A stretch of 64,000 nucleotides of DNA from Pseudomonas coleopterorum (GTDB lineage: Bacteria; Pseudomonadota; Gammaproteobacteria; Pseudomonadales; Pseudomonadaceae). Every line of letters starts with the position of its first letter. Position 1 is the first letter of the stretch. Positions 53,614 through 63,161 of the stretch are shown piece after piece. The notes under the pieces were generated by a model that worked only from the letters and a program-made list of their open reading frames with translations, did not search any database and was not told the origin of the DNA. The translations under genes and the position numbers were made by a program. The stretch lies in assembly GCF_900105555.1 (NCBI RefSeq), contig NZ_FNTZ01000001.1:1798001-1862000 (forward strand), read 5' to 3'.

Positions 53614-53664
53614 GTTACATTCCTGTCATCGATAGCGTCGCTGCGTGAATGACAGAAATGTCAT
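53614..53664. promoter_or_regulatory. Two CusR/HprR-type boxes in the divergent promoter
   Basis: ATGACAGAAATGTCAT (53649-53664) is a perfect ATGACA-N4-TGTCAT dyad. GTTACATTCCTGTCAT (53614-53629) has the same layout with a perfect right half and 4 of 6 left. Their starts are 35 bp apart, one nearer the regulator and one nearer the DUF5666 gene. Binding by the local regulator is inferred from homology of the box to E. coli CusR/HprR. Confidence 0.65.
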
Positions 53665-53734
53665 CGCCCGGTCATGCACGCGTACCCATCGAGGGCCGAG
53701 GATGCATGCACACCTACCGCAAGGAGTCGTACCG

Positions 53735-54346
53735 ATGAAGATCAAAACTGCCCTGTCGACCACCCTCGGCACGTTGCTGCTCAGTGCCGCCGTGATGGCG
53801 TCGGCTGCGGACATGCCAGTCGTGAAACCAATGCGGGGCACGGTCGATGGCGTCGACAACAACACCTTGTCCTTCACCACCCGCAGCGGTGCGCATCAGA
53901 CCATCGGCCTGACCGACAAGACCGGCATCCGTCTGGTGTCCAAGGCCAACATCGATTCGATCAAGGCCGACAGCTTCATCGGCTCGGCCGCCACGCCCCA
54001 GGCGGACGGGACCCTGAAGGCCCTGGAAGTGACGGTCTTCGAGCCTAGCCTCAAGGGCAGCGGCGAAGGGCACTACGGCTGGGAAAACGCCGACGGCACC
54101 ACCGGCACCATGACCAACGGCACCGTGGGCAAGCTGGCCCAGACCAACGGCCGCACCATGACCGTGAACTACAAAGGCGGCGAGAAGCAGGTGGTGGTGC
54201 CTGAAGACGTACCGATCGCCTACGTCGAAGCGGGCAAGGCGGAGCAATTGGTCAAGGGCGCCAAGATCGTCGTCTTCCCAGCCGATGACGGCAAGACCGC
54301 ACGCGGTGTGGCCGTAGGCAAGGACGGCTTCCAGCCGCCGATGTAA
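53735..54346 (+). CDS. Exported DUF5666-type protein
   Basis: A 203-residue protein, start ATG giving MKIKTALS behind AAGGAG. Signal peptide with cleavage near ASAADM. The mature part is beta-rich with repeating GTVDGVDNNTLSFTTRSG, GTVGKLAQTNGRTMTVNYKG, typical of DUF5666 small beta domains. Function unknown; position between the CusR/HprR-type system and the redox genes suggests a periplasmic stress protein. It is the first gene of the plus-strand group. Confidence 0.75.
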   Translation: MKIKTALSTTLGTLLLSAAVMASAADMPVVKPMRGTVDGVDNNTLSFTTRSGAHQTIGLTDKTGIRLVSKANIDSIKADSFIGSAATPQADGTLKALEVTVFEPSLKGSGEGHYGWENADGTTGTMTNGTVGKLAQTNGRTMTVNYKGGEKQVVVPEDVPIAYVEAGKAEQLVKGAKIVVFPADDGKTARGVAVGKDGFQPPM

Positions 54347-54409
54347 GCAGCGGGCATGCTCTCCCCATAGGTGCCAGGCCCCTGAGTGAGCCGGTTCCCT
54401 GTGGGGAAG

Positions 54410-54519
54410 ATCTCTGTGAGGAGGGTCTCTGTAAGGAGGATCTCTGTGAGGAGGGTCTCTGTAAGGAGGATCTCTCTGAGGAGGACCTCTGTGAGAAGCA
54501 CCTCTGTGAGGAGGACGTC
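54410..54519. repeat. 15-bp tandem repeat block
   Basis: Seven to eight units of ATCTCTGTGAGGAGG and its variant GTCTCTGTAAGGAGG alternate (54410-54514), the last ones diverged (ACCTCTGTGAGAAGC) before the REP hairpin. Units contain AGGAGG, but no start codons follow. Purpose unknown. Confidence 0.85.
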
Positions 54520-54608
54520 TGTGGGAGCGGGCTCTGCCCGCGAAGCAGGCGCCGCGGTGCTTCAGCCATACCGCGGCGCCTGCTTCGCGGGCAGAGCCCG
54601 CTCCCACA
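54520..54608. repeat. REP-type long perfect hairpin
   Basis: Arms of 39 bp, 54520-54558 and 54570-54608, are perfect inverted copies (TGTGGGAGCGGGCTCTGCCC ...) with an 11-nt loop. The ends carry the TGTGGGAGC head of Pseudomonas REP elements. Two REP units head to tail would form a BIME-like cruciform. It lies between the 15-bp and 18-bp tandem blocks. Confidence 0.85.
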
Positions 54609-55028
54609 AGGGACAGTGCTCCCACAAGGGACAGTGCTCCCACAAGGGACAGTGCTCCCACAAGGGACAGTGCTCCCACAAGGGACAGTGCTCCCACAAG
54701 GGACAGTGCTCCCACAAGGGACAGTGCTCCCACAAGGGACAGTGCTCCCACAAGGGACAGTGCTCCCACAAGGGACAGTGCTCCCACAAGGGACAGTGCT
54801 CCCACAAAGGACAGTGCTCCCACAAGGGACAGTGCTCCCACAAAGGACAGTGCTCCCACAAGGGACAGTGCTTCCACAAGGGACAGTGCTCCCACAAGGG
54901 ACAGTGCTTCCACCAGGGGCAGTGCTCCCACAAGGGACAGTGCTCACACAAGGGCAGGGTTCCCACAAGGGGGGTGCTCCCACAATGGCAGGGCTCCCAC
55001 ATGGGCGGTGCTGCCACCAGGGGCAGTG
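54601..55028. repeat. 18-bp tandem repeat array, 24 units
   Basis: Nineteen units of CTCCCACAAGGGACAGTG run from 54601 to 54942, nearly all identical, followed by five worn 17-18-bp units to 55028. The first unit begins inside the right arm of the REP hairpin, so the array probably grew from the REP end. The 18-bp period is a multiple of three, so long meaningless frames appear on both strands. The gap 54347-55052 holds no gene. Confidence 0.9.
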
Positions 55029-55052
55029 ATTTTTAAACAGGGGGGGCTTTCC

Positions 55053-55676
55053 ATGGCCGTGCAACGCATACATTCACTCACGGTACGTCTCACCCACTGG
55101 ATCAATGCCTTTGGCATGACCTGCATGTTCATGAGTGGATGGGGCATCTACAACGCCTCCCCCCTGTTCGCCTTCCGCTTCCCGCCCTCATTCACGTTGG
55201 GCGGGTGGCTGGGCGGCGCACTGGCCTGGCACTATGCGGTGATGTGGCTGCTGGTGATCAACGGCCTCATCTACGTGCTCTACGGATTGGGCAGCCGCCA
55301 CTTCAAGCGCGACCTGCTACCGGTTACCCCCAGCGCGGTCAAGCGTGATCTGCGCGACGCCCTGCGCCTGCGACTGGTCCACGAAAAGGGCGTCTACAAC
55401 GCCGTGCAGCGCCTGATGTACTGGCTGGTGCTGGCGGCTGGCGTGCTGATCCTGGTTTCGGGCGTCGCCATCTGGAAGCCCATCCAGTTCCAGGAACTGG
55501 TCGCTCTGCTGGGCGGCTATGACTTCGCTCGCTACGTGCACTTCGCGGCGATGTCGGCCATCGGCGCGTTCGTGATCGTGCACCTGGTCCTGGTGCTGCT
55601 GGTGCCCAAGACCCTACCACCGATGATCACCGGCGGCGTACGACCGCTGAACACCGGGAAGACCGACCATGAATGA
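55053..55676 (+). CDS. Cytochrome b/b6-like membrane subunit for the molybdenum oxidoreductase
   Basis: A 207-residue protein, from the ATG giving MAVQRIHSLT behind GGGGGG. Four membrane spans; histidines for haem b at HSLTVRLTHW, AWHYAVMW, and YVHFAAMSA, VIVHLVLVL. Resembles cytochrome b561/Ni-Fe hydrogenase-type b subunits. Its stop overlaps the start of the molybdopterin gene (ATGA), so it should feed quinol electrons to it. It replaces MsrQ, which is a different six-span type. Confidence 0.82.
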   Translation: MAVQRIHSLTVRLTHWINAFGMTCMFMSGWGIYNASPLFAFRFPPSFTLGGWLGGALAWHYAVMWLLVINGLIYVLYGLGSRHFKRDLLPVTPSAVKRDLRDALRLRLVHEKGVYNAVQRLMYWLVLAAGVLILVSGVAIWKPIQFQELVALLGGYDFARYVHFAAMSAIGAFVIVHLVLVLLVPKTLPPMITGGVRPLNTGKTDHE

Positions 55677-56439
55677 ACCCAAACCCCGACGCAGCGCCCC
55701 GATCAGACTCGAGCCTGCCCAGCGCACTCAGCTGGAAAACCTCCAGCGCCGGCACTTCCTGCGTGGCGGCCTGACCGTCGGCGCCATGGCGATGCTCAGC
55801 GGCTGCAACCTCCAGGACGGCGACCAGGTCGACAAAGTGCTGTGGGCCATGTCGCGCTGGAACGATCGCGTGCAGGCCTGGCTGTTCAGCGGCCAGCGGC
55901 TGGCACCCACCTACAGCAAGGCGCAGATGACCCAGCCGTTCCCGTTCAACGCGTTCTACGGCGAAGACGACATTCCCGATATCGACGTACCCGGCTATTC
56001 CCTCGCCGTGTCCGGCCTGGTCCGCGACAAGGCCCCCTGGACCCTGGAAGGCCTGCGCAAGCTGCCTCAGCGCACCGACATCACTCGCCTGATCTGCGTC
56101 GAAGGCTGGAGCGCCATTGGCCAGTGGGGTGGGGTGCCGCTGAAAACGTTCCTGGAACACATCGGCGCCGACACCACCGCCAAGTTCGTCGGCTTCAAGT
56201 GCGCCGACCGCTACTACTCCAGCCTGGACATGCCCACCGCGCTGCACCCGCAGACGCTGCTCGCCCTGGATTACGCTGAGGTCGCTCTGCCGCCCGAATA
56301 CGGCTATCCGTTGCGCGTTCGGGTGCCGACCAAACTGGGCTTCAAGAACCCCAAGCACATCGTCGAAATCTTCGTCAGCAACGACTACCCCGGCGGCTAC
56401 TGGGAAGATCAGGGCTACAACTGGTTCAGCGGCATCTGA
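55669..56439 (+). CDS. Tat-exported molybdopterin oxidoreductase (MsrP/YedY-like)
   Basis: A 256-residue protein of the sulfite-oxidase family. The Tat motif RRHFLRGG (27-34) is followed by a lipobox LSGC (Cys46). The molybdenum-ligand cysteine is Cys143 in LICVEGWSAIGQW. The family includes MsrP, which reduces methionine sulfoxide in periplasmic proteins using quinol electrons. It overlaps its cytochrome b partner. In E. coli msrPQ is controlled by HprRS, and here a related two-component system lies upstream. Sulfoxide reductase role is inference. Confidence 0.85.
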   Translation: MNEPKPRRSAPIRLEPAQRTQLENLQRRHFLRGGLTVGAMAMLSGCNLQDGDQVDKVLWAMSRWNDRVQAWLFSGQRLAPTYSKAQMTQPFPFNAFYGEDDIPDIDVPGYSLAVSGLVRDKAPWTLEGLRKLPQRTDITRLICVEGWSAIGQWGGVPLKTFLEHIGADTTAKFVGFKCADRYYSSLDMPTALHPQTLLALDYAEVALPPEYGYPLRVRVPTKLGFKNPKHIVEIFVSNDYPGGYWEDQGYNWFSGI

Positions 56440-56445
56440 AGGCGC

Positions 56446-56886
56446 TCAGCAGGCGCACGACGTGACCGTTGTCGTCGCCGCGGGTTGCTCATCCGCTTGT
56501 GCAAGCGGGAGACCTTCGTCGAGCCAACCGGTGATGCCGCCGATCATCTCCTTGACCGAGTGGCCAAGACCGGCCAATCGCGCCGCTGCGCGGTGTACGC
56601 CATTGCAATGCGGACCGGCGCAATAGACGACGAACAGGCTGTTGGCCGGAAACGCGGCAAGGCGCTCGGGCGTGATCGTGCGGGTTGGCAGGTTGATCGC
56701 GCCTGGCACGTGGCCGGCGGCGAATGCAGTGGCATTGCGAACAACCACCAGGACATAGTCCACTTGGCCCGCCTGCTGGCTGTGGTAGACATCGGAGCAA
56801 TCGGTTTCAAAGCGCAGCCGCTGGCTGAAGTGGGCCAGGGCTTGCTCGGCGCTGGCCGCCGGGTGTTCAGTGATCAGGCTTGACAT
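56446..56886 (-). CDS. Rhodanese-domain protein
   Basis: A 146-residue single rhodanese domain, from the ATG giving MSSLITEHP. The active cysteine is Cys89 (VVYCAGPHCNG), flanked by GHVPGAINLPT. It transfers sulfane sulfur or acts as a persulfide carrier. Divergent from ftrA, a pairing common in pseudomonads and enterics, so it is the probable target of FtrA. Confidence 0.88.
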   Translation of the reverse strand: MSSLITEHPAASAEQALAHFSQRLRFETDCSDVYHSQQAGQVDYVLVVVRNATAFAAGHVPGAINLPTRTITPERLAAFPANSLFVVYCAGPHCNGVHRAAARLAGLGHSVKEMIGGITGWLDEGLPLAQADEQPAATTTVTSCAC

Positions 56887-56909
56887 TGGGTGACTCCGTT
56901 CAAGTTTGT

Positions 56910-56919
56910 GTGACGTCAC
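56910..56919. promoter_or_regulatory. 10-bp palindrome between the rhodanese gene and ftrA
   Basis: GTGACGTCAC is a perfect palindrome in the 96-bp divergent promoter, 24 bp from the rhodanese start. It could be an FtrA or other site; evidence is symmetry and position only. Confidence 0.3.
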
Positions 56920-56982
56920 TTTAAGGGGGGGAGACCCTGAGCTACAGTGGCGCACTCGACATCAACCGGTAGTTTTCCGCCA

Positions 56983-57948
56983 ATGCAAGACGCTCCAGGG
57001 CTGGTGGCCATCTTGGCCTACGATGGTCTGTGCACTTTCGAATTCGGCATTGCCATCGAGGTATTCGCCTTGCCCAGGCCGGAATTCGATTTCGCCTGGT
57101 ACGCGCATCGCATCGTTGCCGTCGATCCGGGGCCGCTGCGTGCGACGGGCGGTTTTGTAGTCGGCGCCGACGCCGGGCTGGAAGTGCTGGCCCAGGCGCG
57201 TACCATCATCGTCCCCGGATGGCGCAGTCGCGATGAACCGCCGCCCCAGTCCCTGCTTGTGGAGCTGCGCCGGGCCCACGCGCGGGGTGCGCGCCTGCTG
57301 TCGATCTGCTCCGGTGTCTTCGTGCTGGCCGCAGCTGGGTTGCTGGATGGCAAGCGGGCCACCACCCATTGGCGCTACAGCGACGAGTTGGCGCGGCGGT
57401 TTCCGGGCATCGCTGTCGATTCCTCGGTGCTCTATGTGGACAGCGGGCAGGTGATCACCTCGGCAGGCAGTGCGGCGGGCATCGATGCTTGCCTGCATCT
57501 GGTCGAGCGGGATTTTGGCGCTCACGTTTCCAATACCGTGGCGCGTCGGCTGGTCATGGCGCCACAGCGCGGTGGTGGGCAGGCGCAGTTCATTGCCGCG
57601 CCGGTCGCCCTGGCCCCGCGGCACGACTTGGCCGTGGTCCTGGATTGGGTTCGCGAACATCTGGGTGAACCGTTGACGGTTCCTCAGATGGCCGCCAGGG
57701 CGCTGATGAGCGAACGCACGTTTTTACGGCGCTTCAATGACGCGACCGGCATGACGCCCAAAGCCTGGCTGCAGCACGAACGAATGGCCAGAGCCCGTTC
57801 GTTGCTCGAAACCAGTGGGCTCGACACCGAACAGATAGCTCAACGTTGTGGGTTCACCTCCGCGGAAAGTTTCCGGGTAGCGTTTCGCAGGACCGTTGGC
57901 CTGGCGCCGTCCTTCTACCGCGACAGCTTCGGAGCACGGCATCGGTAA
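56983..57948 (+). CDS. ftrA: FtrA-type AraC/GlxA regulator
   Basis: A 321-residue protein, from the ATG giving MQDAPGLVAI. N-terminal DJ-1/PfpI-like domain (LVAILAYDGLCTFEFGIAIE, LLSICSGVFVLAAAG) and a C-terminal AraC helix-turn-helix pair (TVPQMAARALMSERTFLRRF, then TEQIAQRCGFTSAESFRVAF). Typical of the GlxA/FtrA subgroup. Divergent from the rhodanese gene it likely controls. REP elements follow its stop. Confidence 0.9.
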   Translation: MQDAPGLVAILAYDGLCTFEFGIAIEVFALPRPEFDFAWYAHRIVAVDPGPLRATGGFVVGADAGLEVLAQARTIIVPGWRSRDEPPPQSLLVELRRAHARGARLLSICSGVFVLAAAGLLDGKRATTHWRYSDELARRFPGIAVDSSVLYVDSGQVITSAGSAAGIDACLHLVERDFGAHVSNTVARRLVMAPQRGGGQAQFIAAPVALAPRHDLAVVLDWVREHLGEPLTVPQMAARALMSERTFLRRFNDATGMTPKAWLQHERMARARSLLETSGLDTEQIAQRCGFTSAESFRVAFRRTVGLAPSFYRDSFGARHR

Positions 57949-57972
57949 CGCGGCGCCCCCGGACGCGCCGCT

Positions 57973-58065
57973 CCTGTAGCAGCGGCGCGAGCCGCGTCGG
58001 TGGTCGACGCGGTTCGCCTGGAACAACATGGTGCCCCCGGACGCGGCTTGCGCCGCTGCTACAGG
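57973..58065. repeat. Inverted pair of REP elements
   Basis: 57973-57998 (CCTGTAGCAGCGGCGCGAGC ...) and 58040-58065 (... GCCGCTGCTACAGG) are inverted copies, differing at one or two bases, separated by 41 bp. The second copy matches 28883-28908. They fill the 147-bp gap between ftrA and the MFS gene and may end both transcripts. Confidence 0.75.
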
Positions 58066-58095
58066 GATCGCAGTGGATGGGGGCGTGCCTTGGGG

Positions 58096-59613
58096 TCAGG
58101 GAGTCTGGCTGTGGCTGTGCCCATGGCGCTGCAATGTTACCCAGATGATCACGGCCAGGATGCCGATCAATGTCGCGGCGCACGTCAGTACCAGACTGTG
58201 CGAGGTGCTGAACGCCGCTCGACCGGCCGCGACCAGATCGGCTGCCTGTTGACCTTCCAGGGTCTTCGCTGCACTCATGGTTTCGCCGATCGACTGCCGG
58301 GCGCTCTCGGCGAGTTCCGGCGGCAACCCATCGGGCAACCGGATCGAGCGGATGTAGCCGCTGCCCAGCACGAGGCCGAAGCCGGTGATCCCCAGGCCCG
58401 TACCCAAGTCATAGCTGGTGGCTTCCAGTGCGCCGGCCGAGCCCGCCTTGTGCGGCGGGGTGCTGCTCATGATCGCCACCGAGGACGCCGTCAGGCCGAT
58501 GCTCAGGGACAGGCCGAGGACCACCAGCAGCCCGATCACCGCCCATCCGCTCTGGTGCAGGTCAGCCATGGCCAAGCCCGCCAGGCTCGCGCTGGCGGCG
58601 CCCAGTGACAGACTGCCGACCCAGCGCAGGCCGATGGCGCGCAGCAGCAACCCCGCCATGGGCCCGCCGATCGCCGAGGCGATCATCAAAGGCAACAGGA
58701 ACATCCCAGCCTGCAACGGCGTCTGTCCGAGGACGAATTGCAGCTCCTGCGCCAGCATCAATTCCACTCCCGCCAAGGCACCCATCACCACCAGCGCCAT
58801 GACCACTCCGGCGCTGATCGCCGGCGAGCGGAACAGACTCAGGTCCAGCATCGGTCGCGCGGCATGCAACTGTTTGTGCCCGAACCAGCCCAGCATGCCC
58901 AGGCCCAAAACTGCCGACACCATGGTGAGCGACGCCGAACTGCCAGGCTTGAACCCCGACTTGAGCGCATAGACCGAGGCCATGATACCGAGCATGAGAA
59001 TCAAGGCTTGGCCAATGGTCCAGTTGCCGTCACCGGTGATCGAGGTGCGGGGTACGTGCCTGAGCACCAGCGGCATCACGATCATCATCACTGGTACGTT
59101 GACCAGAAACACCGCGCCCCACCAGAAATGCTCCAGCAAAGCGCCGCCCGCCAGGGGCCCGATGGCCGCGCCTGCCGAACCGGTCGCGCCCCATATACCC
59201 AACGCCAGTGCCCGCTCGCGCTCGTCGTCGAAGGTCTGGCGGAGGATAGCCAAGGTGCAGGGAATGATCATTGCCGAGCCGAACGCCATGAACGCCCGCG
59301 CGGCAATCAACGCCGCGACGTTGGGCGAGAAGGCGGCCAGTACCGAACCCAGGCTGAAGATGCACAGCCCGGTGATCAGCAGTTGCCGATGGCCGATCCG
59401 GTCGGCGAGGGTGCCCATGGGAATCAGCAGGCTGGCCATGAGCAGCGGATAGATGTCGATGATCCACAGCACTTCGGTGCCGGTGGCCTGCAAGGCCAAG
59501 GTCAGTGACGGGATCGCCACGTGCAGGATGGTCACGTCCAGCACCACCGGCAGAAACACCATCATGACCGCGACCAGCACCCACCAACGTTTTACAGATT
59601 CAGACGATGACAC
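58096..59613 (-). CDS. SmvA-like DHA2-family MFS exporter
   Basis: A 505-residue 14-span transporter. A GTG at 59613 with AAGGA upstream gives MSSSESVKRWW; the ATG at 59655 is less likely. Motifs: VTILHVAIPSLTLALQATG, LLIPMGTLADRIGHRQL, and the span-5 motif GATGSAGAAIGPLAGGALLE. SmvA exports quaternary ammonium compounds and dyes, and a drug-efflux role is likely. No regulator gene is beside it. Confidence 0.85.
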   Translation of the reverse strand: MSSSESVKRWWVLVAVMMVFLPVVLDVTILHVAIPSLTLALQATGTEVLWIIDIYPLLMASLLIPMGTLADRIGHRQLLITGLCIFSLGSVLAAFSPNVAALIAARAFMAFGSAMIIPCTLAILRQTFDDERERALALGIWGATGSAGAAIGPLAGGALLEHFWWGAVFLVNVPVMMIVMPLVLRHVPRTSITGDGNWTIGQALILMLGIMASVYALKSGFKPGSSASLTMVSAVLGLGMLGWFGHKQLHAARPMLDLSLFRSPAISAGVVMALVVMGALAGVELMLAQELQFVLGQTPLQAGMFLLPLMIASAIGGPMAGLLLRAIGLRWVGSLSLGAASASLAGLAMADLHQSGWAVIGLLVVLGLSLSIGLTASSVAIMSSTPPHKAGSAGALEATSYDLGTGLGITGFGLVLGSGYIRSIRLPDGLPPELAESARQSIGETMSAAKTLEGQQAADLVAAGRAAFSTSHSLVLTCAATLIGILAVIIWVTLQRHGHSHSQTP

Positions 59614-61431
<1,818 letters not shown>

Positions 61432-61460
61432 GCGCCTCTGGCGTCTACCCGAATTACGCA

Positions 61461-62627
61461 GTGGGAATGGATATGAATAAACAACAGTGGATGGCATGCC
61501 TGGCGCTGGCGCCCTGGCCCTTGAGCGCTTGGGCGTTGGAACCGGCAAAGGTCGAGTTGGGCCCCGTGAACTTCACTCCGACACTGGAGATAAGCGAACG
61601 CTACGACGACAACTTTCGCGCCGTGGATCGCAATGAGGACGCGTCGTGGATCACCTCGGTCAAGCCGACCCTGTTGTTTACCCGCGAAACCCGCAACACC
61701 GGCTACAAGTTCCAGTACTCGGCCGACAGCCAGACCTATCTGGACCACGCCGACGCCAGCCACATCGACCACGATGCCGAGCTGAGTGGCATCTGGGCTT
61801 TCGATTCGCGCAATCGCCTCGACGCTACGCTCGATTACAAGCGCGGCGAAGAAACCGTCGACTCCGCCGATGAGCGTGAGAACGACAAGTACACCCGTCA
61901 GGGCGGTCGCTTGAAGTACACCTTCGGCGCCCTCAGCGCCATGAACCAGATCGAGCTGGGTGGCGGCTACCGTCAGCAGCGCTATCGCAACGCCGATGGT
62001 ATCAACGACGACAAGGAATACGACGCCACCAGCGTCAGCGGTACCTGGTTCCATCGCCTGGGCGGCAGCACCCGCGCCCTGGTTCAACTGGACCACGTCG
62101 ACTACGACTACCTGGACTTCGACCGCCGTAACAGCAAGGGCAACCGCGTGCTGTTCGGTATCGACCGTGACGTCACCGCCAAGCTCAGCGGTACCGCCCG
62201 CGCCGGTTACGAGCGCAAGGATTTCGAAAGCTCGCAGAGCAACGACTACGGCAGCGGCACTTGGGAAGTGGGCATGGACTACAAGCCACGCACCTATTCC
62301 ACCATCTCGGTGAACATGCGCCGCGCCTTCGACGAAGGCGACGACGGTGCCAACACCGTGCACGTGACCAGCAGCCGCCTGGGCTGGCGCCACAGCTGGT
62401 CGTCGTTCTTCGCCACCGACGTCAACTATCGCCACGCACAGCGCGAGTACCTGGGCACGGGCGGTCGCGACGACACCCAGAACGCCGCAGGTGCCGAGAT
62501 CATCTACACCGCCAGCCGTTGGGCCGAGGTTTCCCTGGGCTACAACCGCGTGGACAACAACTCGAACGTGGACAGCGAAGACTACGTTCGCAACATCTAC
62601 CTGCTCAGCCTCAAGCTGTCCCTGTGA
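61461..62627 (+). CDS. Outer-membrane beta-barrel protein of the exopolysaccharide cluster
   Basis: A 388-residue protein with a signal peptide (WPLSAWALEPAK). The mature chain is a run of amphipathic aromatic strands (FTPTLEISERYDDNF, YNRVDNNSNVDSEDY) ending LSLKLSL, as in the EpsL/outer-membrane 'beta-barrel 2' group. Such proteins occur beside Wza-type exporters and may guide polymer through the outer membrane. Role inferred from context. Confidence 0.75.
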   Translation: MGMDMNKQQWMACLALAPWPLSAWALEPAKVELGPVNFTPTLEISERYDDNFRAVDRNEDASWITSVKPTLLFTRETRNTGYKFQYSADSQTYLDHADASHIDHDAELSGIWAFDSRNRLDATLDYKRGEETVDSADERENDKYTRQGGRLKYTFGALSAMNQIELGGGYRQQRYRNADGINDDKEYDATSVSGTWFHRLGGSTRALVQLDHVDYDYLDFDRRNSKGNRVLFGIDRDVTAKLSGTARAGYERKDFESSQSNDYGSGTWEVGMDYKPRTYSTISVNMRRAFDEGDDGANTVHVTSSRLGWRHSWSSFFATDVNYRHAQREYLGTGGRDDTQNAAGAEIIYTASRWAEVSLGYNRVDNNSNVDSEDYVRNIYLLSLKLSL

Positions 62628-62653
62628 ACCTGACCCAAAGGGGAGAAGCCACC

Positions 62654-63160
62654 ATGTTCAAGCAAGCATTGATCGTCGTACTGGCACTGTTCAGCCTGGG
62701 AGCCCAGGCCGATGCCTACAAACTCGCTTCGGGCGACGTCATCCGGGTCTCCGTCCTGGGTGAACCTGACCTGACCAACGAGGAAGTCCACCTCAACGAT
62801 TCCGGGACCTTCTCGTACCCCTTTCTGGGCAACGTGAAAGCGCTCGGCAAGACCACAGACGAGATCGAGCGGGTCATCACCAAGGGCCTGAGCGGTGATT
62901 ACCTCAAGGATCCGAAAGTGACCGTGAGCGTCGTCGAATACCGTCCTTTCTACATCGGCGGTGAAGTCAAGGCGCCGGGCGGGTATCCCTACAAGCCGGG
63001 CCTGACCATGGACCGCGCCATCGCTCTGGCGGGCGGTCTGACCGAGCGTGCTTCGGTCAACCGCATCAACATCAACCGCGGCGGCAGCGCCAAGCCGGCC
63101 CAGTTGGCAACACCGGTAGAACCGGGCGACACCATCACTATTGATCAGGGGTTCTTCTAA
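62654..63160 (+). CDS. Polysaccharide export protein, Wza/EpsA type (short)
   Basis: A 168-residue protein, from the ATG giving MFKQALIV; GGGAGA is upstream. Signal peptide then the Poly_export domain (KLASGDVIRVSVLGEPDLTN, PFLGNVKALGKT) and one SLBB domain (YIGGEVKAPGGYPYKPGLTM). Shorter than Wza (~380 residues), so the barrel-forming C-terminus may be replaced by the protein encoded just upstream. No lipobox: cleavage is after ADA. Confidence 0.85.
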   Translation: MFKQALIVVLALFSLGAQADAYKLASGDVIRVSVLGEPDLTNEEVHLNDSGTFSYPFLGNVKALGKTTDEIERVITKGLSGDYLKDPKVTVSVVEYRPFYIGGEVKAPGGYPYKPGLTMDRAIALAGGLTERASVNRININRGGSAKPAQLATPVEPGDTITIDQGFF

Positions 63161-63161
63161 G

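Noticed and set aside
54601..54942. CRISPR array
   Set aside because: Units are directly adjacent without unique spacers and no cas gene is present.
54386..55036. Long open frames of repeating GQCSHK / SLVGAL type on both strands across the tandem array
   Set aside because: The 18-bp period is a multiple of three and free of stops in several frames, so these frames are by-products of the repeat, with no ribosome site or family match.
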